A stretch of DNA of 27,032 bases from a virus. Position 1 is the first letter of the stretch, and every line of letters starts with the position of its first letter. Position numbers and translations under genes: made by a program. Under the pieces are notes generated by a model. It was not told the origin of the DNA. It did no database searches and saw only the letters and a program-made list of their open reading frames with translations. Of this stretch, positions 6,445 to 14,059 are shown piece by piece. Location: positions 1 through 27,032 of the IMG/VR virus record IMGVR_UViG_3300009466_000014; one strand, written 5' to 3'.

Positions 6445-7043
6445 TTGAAAAGCAAATTCAAGCCAAAGTTTACGGAAATCCCAGCGTATTTTCTCTGAGG
6501 TTCTATACCGAAGAAGACACTACATGGCTAAAAAACACTTTTGATGCATGGAAACTATTGCATGAATGTCTTCGTGAACAAGCAACTGGAGACCAAGAAC
6601 TGTTTCATGATGAACGAGCTACAAACATTCCTGAGGCAATTTCCGAAGCAATGTATTGTATGTTAACTACTGTTGGTAGGTATCGTAAATCAACAACTCA
6701 AAAATTAAAAAATTGTTCATTTGATGCATATGACATCATTGAAGGAAAAACAGTGCAAATTAAATCAACTCAAATGAAGTATGATTGCACATCGTTTGGC
6801 CCTAAAACAAAGCAAGACAAACTTGTCTTTATTGATTTTTATAATGATGGCAACCTTGATGGCACTGTAGATGTTTATGATATTCCATATGAGTTTATAA
6901 CAAATGTAATTGTTCGACAAAAAGATCAAATTACATTTGAGGATCGCAAGAAAGAAGGCAAGCGCCCTAGGTTTTCTGTAAAGAAATTTGTAATTGAGCC
7001 AAACAATCTTCAACCCCTTTACAAGGGAATCAAACTGTGGTAA
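6441..7043 (+). CDS. Type II restriction endonuclease, Bsp6I-like (200 aa)
   Basis: This gene lies directly before a C5 methyltransferase in restriction-modification order. ERATNIPEAISEA (58-70) matches a conserved element I associate with the Bsp6I family (GCNGC specificity). FDAYDIIEGKTVQIKST (94-110) gives a PD-(D/E)xK-type core with D95 and the variant Q106-x-K108 in place of E-x-K. The length suits a small type II enzyme. The start overlaps the previous stop by ATGA. The frame is intact, so activity is plausible. The GCNGC assignment is inference. Confidence 0.75.
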   Translation: MIEKQIQAKVYGNPSVFSLRFYTEEDTTWLKNTFDAWKLLHECLREQATGDQELFHDERATNIPEAISEAMYCMLTTVGRYRKSTTQKLKNCSFDAYDIIEGKTVQIKSTQMKYDCTSFGPKTKQDKLVFIDFYNDGNLDGTVDVYDIPYEFITNVIVRQKDQITFEDRKKEGKRPRFSVKKFVIEPNNLQPLYKGIKLW

Positions 7044-7046
7044 ACT
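7018..7046 (+). promoter_or_regulatory. Candidate promoter for the methyltransferase (TTTACA-17-TAAACT)
   Basis: TTTACA (7018-7023), exactly 17 nt, then TAAACT (7041-7046) lie over the last codons of the endonuclease gene. Transcription would begin near 7053, just before the methyltransferase start. The -35 lies in a small inverted repeat, CCCTT-TAC-AAGGG (7015-7027), which could be an operator. Separate expression of the methyltransferase is common in type II systems. Confidence 0.5.
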
Positions 7047-7059
7047 AATAAAAAGTCAA

Positions 7060-8007
7060 ATGAACCTCATGCTAAAAACTATTGACCTGTTTGCTGGAAT
7101 TGGCGGAATGCGTCTTGGATTTGAGAATGCTGGATTTCAAACCGTATTCTCAAATGATTTTGAACCAAAGTGTAAATTGACCTATGATTTAAACTTTGCT
7201 GATTCTAAACTTCATATTCAAGATCTTCGTGAGATTGATCCCACCATACTTCCCGACTTTAATTTTTTACTAGGTGGATTTCCTTGTCAGCCATTCTCTA
7301 TTGCTGGTCATCGTCAAGGATTTGAAGACGAAAAGGATCGAGGTAATTTATTCTTCTGTATTGCCAACATCCTTAAAGAGAAATCTCCTGATGGATTTCT
7401 TCTTGAGAATGTTAAAAATCTAGTCGGTCATGATGGTGGCAACACTATGAAAACCATTGGAAGTATTCTGACTCAACTTGGTTATCAGTTCAAGTATAAG
7501 GTTCTCAATACAATGGAATATGGCAATGTCCCCCAAAATCGTGAACGTATTTACATTGTAGGATTCAAAAATCCAGTACAACATCTAAAGTTTAGTTTTC
7601 CAGAAAAAGTAACACTCACCAAAAGTGTACGTGACTATCTTGAGCCAGTAGTAGATTCAAAATACTATTATAATGGTAAACCACTTTATGACAGAATCAA
7701 AGATGATGTAGTAGATGAGAATCAAATCTATCAGTGGAGACGTAAGTATGTACGTCAGAACAAGCGTGGTGTATGTCCTACTCTGACTGCAAACATGGGA
7801 GCTGGTGGACACAATGTTCCTATCATCAAAGTTTCTGATGGCATTCGTAAACTTACTCCACTTGAATGTCTACGACTACAGGGATTTCCAGATTGGTATC
7901 AACTTCCAAAAATTGCAGATGGGGCTCTTTATATGCAAGCTGGCAATTCAGTGAGTGTTCCTGTTATTGAGGCTATTGCTAAACAAGTTGTGATTGCGAT
8001 GAGTTAA
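7060..8007 (+). CDS. C5-cytosine DNA methyltransferase (316 aa)
   Basis: The canonical motifs are present in order. Motif I is DLFAGIGGMRLGFENAGF at residues 9-26. Motif IV is GGFPCQPFSIAGHRQGF with catalytic C76. Motif VI is LLENVKNL, motif VIII VPQNRERIYIVGF and motif X MQAGNSVSVPVI. The recognition region contains YQWRRKYVRQNK...CPTLTANMGAGGHNVP, a pattern I associate with small GCNGC-type enzymes. I chose ATG 7060; ATG 7069 is an equal alternative. A start upstream of 7053 would be lost if the local promoter is used. It should protect phage DNA from the adjacent nuclease. Confidence 0.93.
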   Translation: MNLMLKTIDLFAGIGGMRLGFENAGFQTVFSNDFEPKCKLTYDLNFADSKLHIQDLREIDPTILPDFNFLLGGFPCQPFSIAGHRQGFEDEKDRGNLFFCIANILKEKSPDGFLLENVKNLVGHDGGNTMKTIGSILTQLGYQFKYKVLNTMEYGNVPQNRERIYIVGFKNPVQHLKFSFPEKVTLTKSVRDYLEPVVDSKYYYNGKPLYDRIKDDVVDENQIYQWRRKYVRQNKRGVCPTLTANMGAGGHNVPIIKVSDGIRKLTPLECLRLQGFPDWYQLPKIADGALYMQAGNSVSVPVIEAIAKQVVIAMS

Positions 8008-8010
8008 TAT

Positions 8011-8036
8011 GAGGGGCTAAATGCCCCTCTTTTTTT
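8011..8036 (+). terminator. Strong intrinsic terminator
   Basis: GAGGGGC (8011-8017) pairs perfectly with GCCCCTC (8023-8029) around a 5-nt loop, followed by seven T. It ends the long operon four bases after the methyltransferase stop. Confidence 0.92.
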
Positions 8037-8043
8037 CTAAATA
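8037..8043 (+). promoter_or_regulatory. T4-like late promoter motif CTAAATA
   Basis: CTAAATA follows directly on the terminator T-run, 21 nt before the next start. The same heptamer precedes the virion genes at 25136 and 25352, and it resembles the T4 late -10 TATAAATA. A TATAAT at 8057-8062 is also present but sits against the start codon. Confidence 0.5.
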
Positions 8044-8064
8044 TTTAAAATTCAGATATAATCC

Positions 8065-9612
8065 ATGGCAGCAACTACAGCAAAAGAGAATCTAATGTGC
8101 TTGGCTTTTGCTTATTTTATGGATAGTGCTCCAGCAGGTAGACAAGACACTAATCACTTTGAAGCATGGGAAGAATTGTTTAAAGACTTCACAGTTAAAG
8201 ATGTGAAGGATAGATTTAAATCATATCTAGAATCTGGATTTGATTATAACTCTTTAAAGCAAACATATAGTGTAACAAAGAAAGCAACTCATGCTCATGT
8301 TGTAGTAGCATATAAACAGATCCTAAAGTTATATTTCTCTGGCATTATATCTAAGTCTAAACAGTATAGGATATACACACAATCAAGTTCATTTACTAGA
8401 ACTGTCAAAGATGCATGTTTGAAGAAGTTGAAGTCAGTATTTGATCTAAAAGGAGACTATCAACTACTATCGCCAATAGATTTCTTTATTGTTAACTATC
8501 CATTAAAAGGATCAATTGAAAAAGAATTCAAACAGAATATTATAAATGTCAAATCAACTGAGCAATTATTATTAAATTACCACAAGAATAAAGATAAAAC
8601 CTATGAATACATGATTGCAGACTATTTCAAGTCTAAGGATCTGATTGGTGTATCTCATAAGATGTTATCAAGTAAATCTAGTGTGCCCACCATAAAGATT
8701 GCAGGAAATGTGAGTAGACTTGGCAATTATGATAAACGATATATTGATCCATATTCTCAATTTGTTATACTATTGAAAGATAAATCTTCAGCTAAGGTTG
8801 AGAGTTTGATCAATGAGATTATTGATGTTAAATATGATTTATGGAACATTCGTGAGAACTTAGATTCATCATCTTGGAAATTAGTATTTGACTTCAACTA
8901 CAAAAAGTTAAACAATCAATTCAGTGATAGTAGATTTAATTTAGAGCCATTGCCATCTGGTGGTTCTGGTAGTTACAATGGTAAGTTTGATATTAAAAAG
9001 GGTGAAGCAGCTAAAACACCTTGGGTAGCAGGAATGGCACCTAAAACATTAGAACCAATGCTATCAGCTTATTCTGGTTATGATACAGTAATGTCAATGC
9101 TTGCAAGTAGAAGAGTTCAAGCATTATTGAAAGTAGCAGGTGTAGATAGAGAGAATGAAATTGATACACCAGAAGGTATGCGAGCACTATCATTCCTAAA
9201 GAATAGAAAGTTTCATAGTTATAGTGAACTCAAGAATGCTACTGAACCATACTTTGAACAACTTGGTAATGCAAAGATAATACAGGATTATATGCGTGAG
9301 TGTATTTCATTGATTCGTAAAGAAGGTAGATATACTGCAAATCTAGATGCTATTAGAACAGAGAAGATCCTTGCCAATCATTATATCTCACTGCAAATGT
9401 CATATTTTTGGATAGCTGGTGGCAGAAACTTCAAGTTATACTTTAAGAAGCAACTACTATTCAGTATATTTGGTGCTATCACCAAAAGATCATTTGGTAG
9501 AATTACTGCATCAAATGTATTGGTAGATGCTATCAGTAAAACAGTTCTAGAAGATAAGCAAAGAGAAGTTAAAGTATCAGTTAAGTCTGCACCACATGTA
9601 TTGATGACTTGA
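8065..9612 (+). CDS. Large protein of unknown function (515 aa)
   Basis: This is the second longest gene in the window and I do not recognise it. It is Lys/Ser/Tyr-rich with no signal peptide and no membrane segment. A helical N-terminal region (about 1-150) is followed by mixed alpha/beta sequence. A Gly/Ser-rich stretch follows at about residue 300 (PLPSGGSGSYNGKFDIKKGE), looking like a linker. The C-terminal region is helical. The late-type motif upstream suggests late expression, hence perhaps a virion or assembly protein. Codon use is strongly AT-rich, unlike the start of the helicase gene downstream. The frame is intact. Confidence 0.85.
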   Translation: MAATTAKENLMCLAFAYFMDSAPAGRQDTNHFEAWEELFKDFTVKDVKDRFKSYLESGFDYNSLKQTYSVTKKATHAHVVVAYKQILKLYFSGIISKSKQYRIYTQSSSFTRTVKDACLKKLKSVFDLKGDYQLLSPIDFFIVNYPLKGSIEKEFKQNIINVKSTEQLLLNYHKNKDKTYEYMIADYFKSKDLIGVSHKMLSSKSSVPTIKIAGNVSRLGNYDKRYIDPYSQFVILLKDKSSAKVESLINEIIDVKYDLWNIRENLDSSSWKLVFDFNYKKLNNQFSDSRFNLEPLPSGGSGSYNGKFDIKKGEAAKTPWVAGMAPKTLEPMLSAYSGYDTVMSMLASRRVQALLKVAGVDRENEIDTPEGMRALSFLKNRKFHSYSELKNATEPYFEQLGNAKIIQDYMRECISLIRKEGRYTANLDAIRTEKILANHYISLQMSYFWIAGGRNFKLYFKKQLLFSIFGAITKRSFGRITASNVLVDAISKTVLEDKQREVKVSVKSAPHVLMT

Positions 9613-9637
9613 CAGGTCAGGGCTGCCATGGTATGGT
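9609..9637 (+). promoter_or_regulatory. Sigma70-type promoter for the helicase (TTGACA-17-TATGGT)
   Basis: A perfect TTGACA at 9609-9614, a 17-nt spacer and TATGGT at 9632-9637 lie directly across the upstream stop codon, 21 nt before the helicase start. The leader ends in TTTTCACC and has no Shine-Dalgarno, as in the other promoter-driven genes further right. Confidence 0.75.
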
Positions 9638-9658
9638 AGCTCTATTGCTGTTTTCACC

Positions 9659-10900
9659 ATGAAGCTTCGACCCCACCAAAGCCGTAGCCTCACCAAGATG
9701 GAGCTGGTTCGCATGGGCCAGATCTATGTGCCCACTGGCGGTGGCAAGACACTGATCATGATCCGAGATCTGATCCGCCGTCTGAATGAGGCAGACAAGC
9801 CATTCACCGCCCTTGTGGTGGCACCTCGCATCCTCCTGGCTAACCAGCTCTCTTCTGAGTTTCTGGAGCACATCACTGATCCTATGGTTCGTGTGCTTCA
9901 TGTTCACTCTGGTGAGACACGGCATGAATCTACAACTCATCCTGATCACATTTATGATTGGGCAGTACAAACATACAAGCGTGACAAGATTATTTTTACT
10001 ACTTACCATTCTCTACATCGTATTATTGACAGTGGAATACACATTGATACAGCTTACTTCGATGAGGCTCACAATGCCTGTAAGCGAGACTTCTTTGCTT
10101 CTACTGCAATGATGTCTCAACATGCAGACTCTACATATTATTTTACTGCTACACCTAAACTGTCACAGAACCCCAAAGGTCGTGGCATGAATAACTCTAT
10201 TGTGTTTGGTAATGTCATTGAGAATGTACCTGCACCTGAATTGATCGACAATGGTAGCATCATTCCTCCAATGATACAAATTCATGAAGTAGATGGTGAG
10301 CGTGATAAAGAGAATGCAGCTAAACAAGATGCCAAGACTCTACTCAATATCCTTGATGGTCTTGATGATAGTAAAGCACAGAAAGTATTGGTAGCTGCAC
10401 CTAGCACTCGTGTATTGTGTCAAATGTTGTTTCGTACTGATGTCATGAATCAGTTCAAACAACGTGGCTATGAGATTCTTCACATCACATCTAAAGAGGG
10501 TGCATATGTCAATGACAAGAAAGTAAACAGGGAAGTATTCTTTGAGACAATGACTAAGTGGGGACAAGACAGGCAGAAGAAGTTTGTATTGTTTCATTAT
10601 TCTATTCTATCTGAAGGGATCAACTGTCCTGGTCTCACTCATTCAGTTTTGCTTAGGAATCTCAATGTGATTGAAATGTGTCAAACTATTGGTCGTGTGA
10701 TTCGTGTGGATCGTCAAGATGCACAGGATATGGCTGATGGTATTCTCACTCCTGGTGACTATGAATCATATCGAAAGTCTTATGGGTTTGTGACTGTACC
10801 AGTTCACAAAAACTATGGCAAGAATACTCAACAGCGTCTGCAGTCTGTGGTAGACTTTGTGTTCCGCCAAGGTATCCCACCTGAGTATTATGTTGATTGA
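9659..10900 (+). CDS. DEAH-type superfamily 2 helicase (413 aa)
   Basis: Walker A is PTGGGKT (25-31), motif II FDEAH (134-138), motif III FTATP (162-166) and motif VI QTIGRVIR (342-349), with SEGINCPG as motif V. The N-terminal RPHQ is the Q-like motif of type I restriction/UvsW-like helicases. It is shorter than T4 UvsW and lacks its N-terminal domain. A role in DNA branch processing or repair is likely but inferred. The first 250 nt are markedly richer in G+C than the rest, suggesting mosaic origin or host-like codon choice at the start. Confidence 0.88.
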   Translation: MKLRPHQSRSLTKMELVRMGQIYVPTGGGKTLIMIRDLIRRLNEADKPFTALVVAPRILLANQLSSEFLEHITDPMVRVLHVHSGETRHESTTHPDHIYDWAVQTYKRDKIIFTTYHSLHRIIDSGIHIDTAYFDEAHNACKRDFFASTAMMSQHADSTYYFTATPKLSQNPKGRGMNNSIVFGNVIENVPAPELIDNGSIIPPMIQIHEVDGERDKENAAKQDAKTLLNILDGLDDSKAQKVLVAAPSTRVLCQMLFRTDVMNQFKQRGYEILHITSKEGAYVNDKKVNREVFFETMTKWGQDRQKKFVLFHYSILSEGINCPGLTHSVLLRNLNVIEMCQTIGRVIRVDRQDAQDMADGILTPGDYESYRKSYGFVTVPVHKNYGKNTQQRLQSVVDFVFRQGIPPEYYVD

Positions 10901-10911
10901 ACCAGTTGCCA

Positions 10912-10956
10912 GGCTGGCACACCCCCCTTGACAAGCCAGCCAAACCATCCTAATGT
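10912..10956 (+). promoter_or_regulatory. Promoter with -35 inside a GC-rich inverted repeat
   Basis: TTGACA (10928-10933), 17 nt, then TAATGT (10951-10956). GGCTGGC (10912-10918) and GCCAGCC (10935-10941) are perfect inverted arms that place the whole -35 in the loop. A smaller hairpin, GCCAG-G-CTGGC, overlaps the left arm. It could act both as terminator of the helicase gene and as promoter of the next one. Confidence 0.75.
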
Positions 10957-10980
10957 ATCTTTGTTGACGAGGAGGATTCC

Positions 10981-11244
10981 TTGACCTACACACGACGCAG
11001 ACGCATTATGCCAAACAAAGATTATACCTGGGCTGAGATCCTGGGTGCTGGAGTTGCAATTATTGGAGTTGTAGCAGTTGCAGTTGCTCTTGGTGCAATT
11101 TTGATGATTCCAGTTGCATGGGTACTGCACTGGATTCTTGTAAATCTATTTAATTACACTGTACTCTCACTGTGGCAAGTATGGGGCATTCTAATTGGTG
11201 TCCGACTTGCATTTGGTGGACTAAACATTAACACAAACAACTGA
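10981..11244 (+). CDS. Multi-pass small membrane protein (87 aa)
   Basis: I chose the TTG start at 10981 because GAGGAGG lies 5 nt upstream. The ATG at 11008 has no such site. A basic N-terminus (TYTRRRR) is followed by two or three transmembrane helices: ILGAGVAIIGVVAVAVALGAI, then LMIPVAWVLHWILVNLFNY, and a weaker one around LWQVWGILIGVRLAF. It is driven by the promoter just upstream. The role is unknown; early-expressed small membrane proteins often act on host functions. Confidence 0.75.
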   Translation: MTYTRRRRIMPNKDYTWAEILGAGVAIIGVVAVAVALGAILMIPVAWVLHWILVNLFNYTVLSLWQVWGILIGVRLAFGGLNINTNN

Positions 11245-11246
11245 TC

Positions 11247-11465
11247 ATGAACGAAGGTAACATCACTGTCACTCTGACAGAATCCCAGCATGAACTCATC
11301 AATGAGATTCTACATCATGCCATGGATTCATTTCAACTAGTTGCACCATATGATGATGGTCTATATGATCTTCCGATGGACAATCCAATCATTCAGCGTC
11401 ATACAATGATTGAGAACCTTCGGGAAATGTTTTATGAACTCTGGGCTGATCGCTTCGCAAAATGA
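11247..11465 (+). CDS. Small hypothetical protein (72 aa)
   Basis: The start is 2 nt after the previous stop. The product (MNEGNITVTLTESQHELINE...) is acidic and helical, with the C-terminus ENLREMFYELWADRFAK. The ITVTLTESQ start resembles ITLTEDQ of the 56-aa product at 48. It overlaps the next gene by ATGA. Function is unknown. Confidence 0.65.
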   Translation: MNEGNITVTLTESQHELINEILHHAMDSFQLVAPYDDGLYDLPMDNPIIQRHTMIENLREMFYELWADRFAK

Positions 11466-11638
11466 TTCCACTTCTTCTTGCTACAGTCATTCAGTATGAT
11501 TTCGTATCGACTCCTGTTCCTGAAAGTATTGCAAGGCAATGTGCCAGCGATGTTGGCATTCCTTATGCTAGCGATGCTTTTAGTGATACTGAGTGGCAAG
11601 AGTTTAAACGCTGTATTATTTACAAAGTAGGACAGTAA
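11462..11638 (+). CDS. Small hypothetical protein, possibly exported (58 aa)
   Basis: ATG 11462 overlaps the previous stop by ATGA. The N-terminus MIPLLLATVIQYDFVSTPVP is hydrophobic enough to be a weak signal or membrane-associated segment, and two cysteines follow (RQCASDVG, KRCIIYK). It stops one base before the next start. Function is unknown. Confidence 0.6.
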   Translation: MIPLLLATVIQYDFVSTPVPESIARQCASDVGIPYASDAFSDTEWQEFKRCIIYKVGQ

Positions 11639-11639
11639 C

Positions 11640-11963
11640 ATGGGACAACGCTGGATAGCAACAATCCGAACTCAATCCAACATTCTCCAGAATATTGAGA
11701 TTGACACTCCTGGTATTGTACGACAAGATGCTATTGCACAAATTAAATCAACTTATGGTGCAAAAGAAGTTGTTACATGCAATTCAATTAGTTCATCATC
11801 TAGTAGTTCTTCTGGATCATATTCTGGTGGATCATCTGATGGTAGTTGGTTCTGGGTTTTGCTATTCGGTGCCATGATTGCTGTCTATGTGTTTAGATAT
11901 GTAATCATTGCTGCAGTTGTTCTAATTGCATTGTATTATCTCTACAAATGGTTTAAGAAATGA
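11640..11963 (+). CDS. Membrane protein with serine run (107 aa)
   Basis: The soluble N-terminal part (MGQRWIATIRTQSNILQNIE...) ends in AIAQIKSTYGAKEVVTCN. A low-complexity linker follows, with eight consecutive Ser and then GSYSGGSSDGS. Two adjacent transmembrane helices (WFWVLLFGAMIAVYVF and YVIIAAVVLIALYYLY) and a basic end KWFKK complete it. The layout suggests a cytoplasmic domain tethered to the membrane. The first 45 residues look like a small alpha/beta fold seen in phage proteins, but I cannot name it. Confidence 0.75.
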   Translation: MGQRWIATIRTQSNILQNIEIDTPGIVRQDAIAQIKSTYGAKEVVTCNSISSSSSSSSGSYSGGSSDGSWFWVLLFGAMIAVYVFRYVIIAAVVLIALYYLYKWFKK

Positions 11964-12592
11964 AAAGTATTCGCTTCATTGGTGATGTTCATGGTAATTG
12001 GAAGAAGTACAAGAAGATCATCAATGATTGCGATACTTCTATTCAGGTTGGTGACTTTGGAGTGGGCTTTGTGAGTAAGATCACAGAACAAGTTCATTCC
12101 AATCCACCGTATGATCACATGAACAAAGGTGACCACAGGTTTATTCGTGGTAATCATGATAATCCAAGTGTATGTAAAAAGCATCCATTCTGGATACCTG
12201 ATGGCACAATAGTTCATGATAAAATCTTCTGTATTGGTGGTGCAAAATCTATTGATGCACACATGAGAACAGAAGGTTACAACTGGTGGGTGAATGAAGA
12301 ATTATCATACAAAGAGTTTCTCATTCTATGTGATGTGTATGAAAAACTCAAACCACCTGTCATTGTGGCACATGAAATGCCAGAAAGCCTAACATACATA
12401 GTATGCTCTAAGTGTAATATGACGAAATACGACGATCCATCTATCACTCGTCAATTTCTTGATAATATATTAGAGATTCACAAACCAGACTTATTCATTC
12501 ATGGACATTGGCATGTCAATCATCACACCATACACAAAGGTGTTGAATATATTGGTCTGGGTGAATTAGAGTACATTGATTTGGAACTATGA
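11960..12592 (+). CDS. Calcineurin-like metallophosphoesterase (210 aa)
   Basis: All metal-binding blocks are visible: GDVHGN (D9, H11), QVGDFG (D32), RGNHDNP (N65, H66), AHEMP, and FIHGHWHVNH near the C-terminus. The length is typical of single-domain members. The substrate could be a phosphodiester, a nucleotide or a phosphoprotein, and the sequence does not decide. The start overlaps the previous stop by ATGA, and the stop overlaps the next start. Confidence 0.88.
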   Translation: MKSIRFIGDVHGNWKKYKKIINDCDTSIQVGDFGVGFVSKITEQVHSNPPYDHMNKGDHRFIRGNHDNPSVCKKHPFWIPDGTIVHDKIFCIGGAKSIDAHMRTEGYNWWVNEELSYKEFLILCDVYEKLKPPVIVAHEMPESLTYIVCSKCNMTKYDDPSITRQFLDNILEIHKPDLFIHGHWHVNHHTIHKGVEYIGLGELEYIDLEL

Positions 12593-12744
12593 ACACAGAA
12601 GACTGGACCAACCTGAACAAGATGCACAAGGAATTATCAAAGAATCATCTTGCAGCCTATGATACGGCATATCTTGAGAAGTATGTTGAACTTCTTGCCA
12701 AATCACTTGAAGGGAAAGGAGACCCACATCATGAACGACATTGA
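12589..12744 (+). CDS. Small helical hypothetical protein (51 aa)
   Basis: ATG 12589 overlaps the phosphoesterase stop by ATGA. The product (MNTEDWTNLNKMHKELSKNH...) is a charged helical protein ending GDPHHERH. It overlaps the next gene by 14 nt. No motif is seen. Confidence 0.6.
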   Translation: MNTEDWTNLNKMHKELSKNHLAAYDTAYLEKYVELLAKSLEGKGDPHHERH

Positions 12745-12952
12745 TTATTCTATTCATCTGTGTGAAAACAATGCTATTCGCCAGATGGATACATTTACCA
12801 ATCGAGCAATGAGAGCTAAAACAAATAAAACACGATACAAGAACTTTCGCAATGTTGATGCTCTGTATGCAGAGTATCGTGAATTGATTGAGGACGAACC
12901 AAATTATGTTACTTTCACACTTAATCACCTTGAGGGTATTTTCGATGATTGA
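12731..12952 (+). CDS. Small hypothetical protein (73 aa)
   Basis: I chose ATG 12731 because AAAGGAG lies about 10 nt upstream and it overlaps the preceding gene only slightly; a longer in-frame start at 12650 would run through that gene. The product (MNDIDYSIHLCENNAIRQMD...) is polar and helical with a basic middle (RAMRAKTNKTRYKNFRN) and acidic end. Function is unknown. Confidence 0.6.
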   Translation: MNDIDYSIHLCENNAIRQMDTFTNRAMRAKTNKTRYKNFRNVDALYAEYRELIEDEPNYVTFTLNHLEGIFDD

Positions 12953-13130
12953 GACCACTACATTCCCCGTTGAAGTTAATGCTATTGCAGCTGTTGCTGG
13001 GTTAGCTGGAGCACTTGTCGTGATTCTTTACGCATTCACACGGAACCATCAGTATGAAATGCGGAAAAGTCTCCGCAGGATTAAGAAGACTAATCAATCA
13101 GAGGTTGACCTTCCGCCTCAGGTGGGTTAA
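12945..13130 (+). CDS. Small single-pass membrane protein (61 aa)
   Basis: ATG 12945 forms the ATGATTGA overlap with the previous stop. Residues 11-31 (NAIAAVAGLAGALVVILYAF) are one transmembrane helix, followed by a basic segment (RNHQYEMRKSLRRIKKTNQ), so the C-terminus is probably cytoplasmic. Its last codons overlap the next promoter. Confidence 0.65.
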   Translation: MIETTTFPVEVNAIAAVAGLAGALVVILYAFTRNHQYEMRKSLRRIKKTNQSEVDLPPQVG

Positions 13131-13133
13131 TAT
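13090..13133 (+). promoter_or_regulatory. Design-A promoter (TTGACC-17-TAATAT)
   Basis: TTGACC (13105-13110), 17 nt, TAATAT (13128-13133). The upstream block CTAATCAATCAGAGG recurs at 17243, 17508 and 18131. GAGG (13101-13104) and CCTC (13116-13119) put the -35 in a hairpin loop. It lies over the end of the upstream gene and 25 nt before the next start. Confidence 0.75.
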
Positions 13134-13158
13134 ACAAAGGTAGTCAAGGGAACCACCC

Positions 13159-13401
13159 ATGATTGAGACCTTCACCACAAACCGCAAGCCCAAAGAGGTG
13201 TATCATTACACCACATCCCGCTGGGATTGGCAAGATGGTAATGTCAATCAGATGTGGATTGAAGAGGTTGATGACAATCAGTATGTTGCTATTGCACACA
13301 ATCCACGCAATAATGCTACTGCAGTTCTCTCTAATCCGAGAAACTATGCTGAAACTCTAAACTGGGTTCGTGGCTTCTGTGGTTCCTTCTGCATTCTTTG
13401 A
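13159..13401 (+). CDS. Small hypothetical protein (80 aa)
   Basis: ATG 13159 follows a GGGAACCACCC leader with no Shine-Dalgarno match next to the start. The product (MIETFTTNRKPKEVYHYTTS...) is beta-rich with many aromatic residues and ends in two Cys (RGFCGSFCIL). It is the first gene of a unit running to about 14528. I recognise no family. Confidence 0.65.
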   Translation: MIETFTTNRKPKEVYHYTTSRWDWQDGNVNQMWIEEVDDNQYVAIAHNPRNNATAVLSNPRNYAETLNWVRGFCGSFCIL

Positions 13402-13404
13402 ATC

Positions 13405-13755
13405 ATGAAACTTTCTCAAATTCCTCCTGCACTTGCTCAAAACTTTGGTTATGATGTAATGGCCATGAATGACACTGAAAAAGTAACTGTAGTTCGTCGT
13501 AAAATTGTTTATGAAGAACTGGTAATGAGTAAGGATGAATTTGAACAACTGAATAACAATCTTGAAGAAGAGGAAGATTTTAGTTACAATGAATTGAATA
13601 TGACTGACATTGGATTTGAAGATCTCACCAATGAATCCATTGAATATACTGCATTCCCTGGTGATGTAACATCATTTACTGATGATGCGGTTACATTTAT
13701 GTTTGAAAATGTAATCTGGAGTGAATCTTTTGAACAAATTCAAGTTGCAAGCTGA
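13405..13755 (+). CDS. Acidic hypothetical protein (116 aa)
   Basis: The start is 3 nt after the previous stop. The product is strongly acidic in its second half (NNLEEEEDFSYNELNMTDIG, ending in SESFEQIQVAS). Strong negative charge is typical of phage inhibitors and DNA mimics, but no specific evidence supports that here. The stop is shared with the next start as TGATG. Confidence 0.65.
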   Translation: MKLSQIPPALAQNFGYDVMAMNDTEKVTVVRRKIVYEELVMSKDEFEQLNNNLEEEEDFSYNELNMTDIGFEDLTNESIEYTAFPGDVTSFTDDAVTFMFENVIWSESFEQIQVAS

Positions 13756-13931
13756 TGAAACCGTATCCTCTGGGTATCGACAATCCCTATAAAATTATGC
13801 AAGAGATTGGTTCTACCAAATGGTCTATTTACAGACTAGAACCATTCCAGAAGGTGGCTACGTTTAAGTCACAAACTCAAGCCTATGATTGCCGCCGTGC
13901 TCTACTCAAAATCGAGGGTTACAACGCATGA
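13755..13931 (+). CDS. Small hypothetical protein (58 aa)
   Basis: ATG 13755 overlaps the previous stop as TGATG, and the stop overlaps the next start as ATGA. The product (MKPYPLGIDNPYKIMQEIGS...) looks like a small alpha/beta domain with a basic helix (YDCRRALLKIEGYNA). No motif is recognised. Confidence 0.6.
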   Translation: MKPYPLGIDNPYKIMQEIGSTKWSIYRLEPFQKVATFKSQTQAYDCRRALLKIEGYNA

Positions 13932-14059
13932 ATGGTAAGTACATCATCACTGGTGCAATAGGTTTCATTGTTATTATTGCATGGAATCTATTCCTGATTG
14001 AACGAGATAATAAGATGTTCAAGTCTTATTACATGCCAAATTACGAGCAAGTCCAATGA
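13928..14059 (+). CDS. Tiny membrane protein (43 aa)
   Basis: ATG 13928 overlaps the previous stop as ATGA, and the stop overlaps the next start as ATGA. Residues 5-24 (YIITGAIGFIVIIAWNLFLI) form a transmembrane helix, followed by a short polar tail. Function is unknown. Confidence 0.6.
   Translation: MNGKYIITGAIGFIVIIAWNLFLIERDNKMFKSYYMPNYEQVQ

Noticed and set aside
8057-8062. TATAAT before the 515-aa gene
   Set aside because: It ends 2 nt before the start codon, so a transcript from it would begin inside the gene.
9786-10112. Second frame inside the helicase gene
   Set aside because: All helicase motifs are in the other frame; this one is a Leu/Ser-rich shadow.
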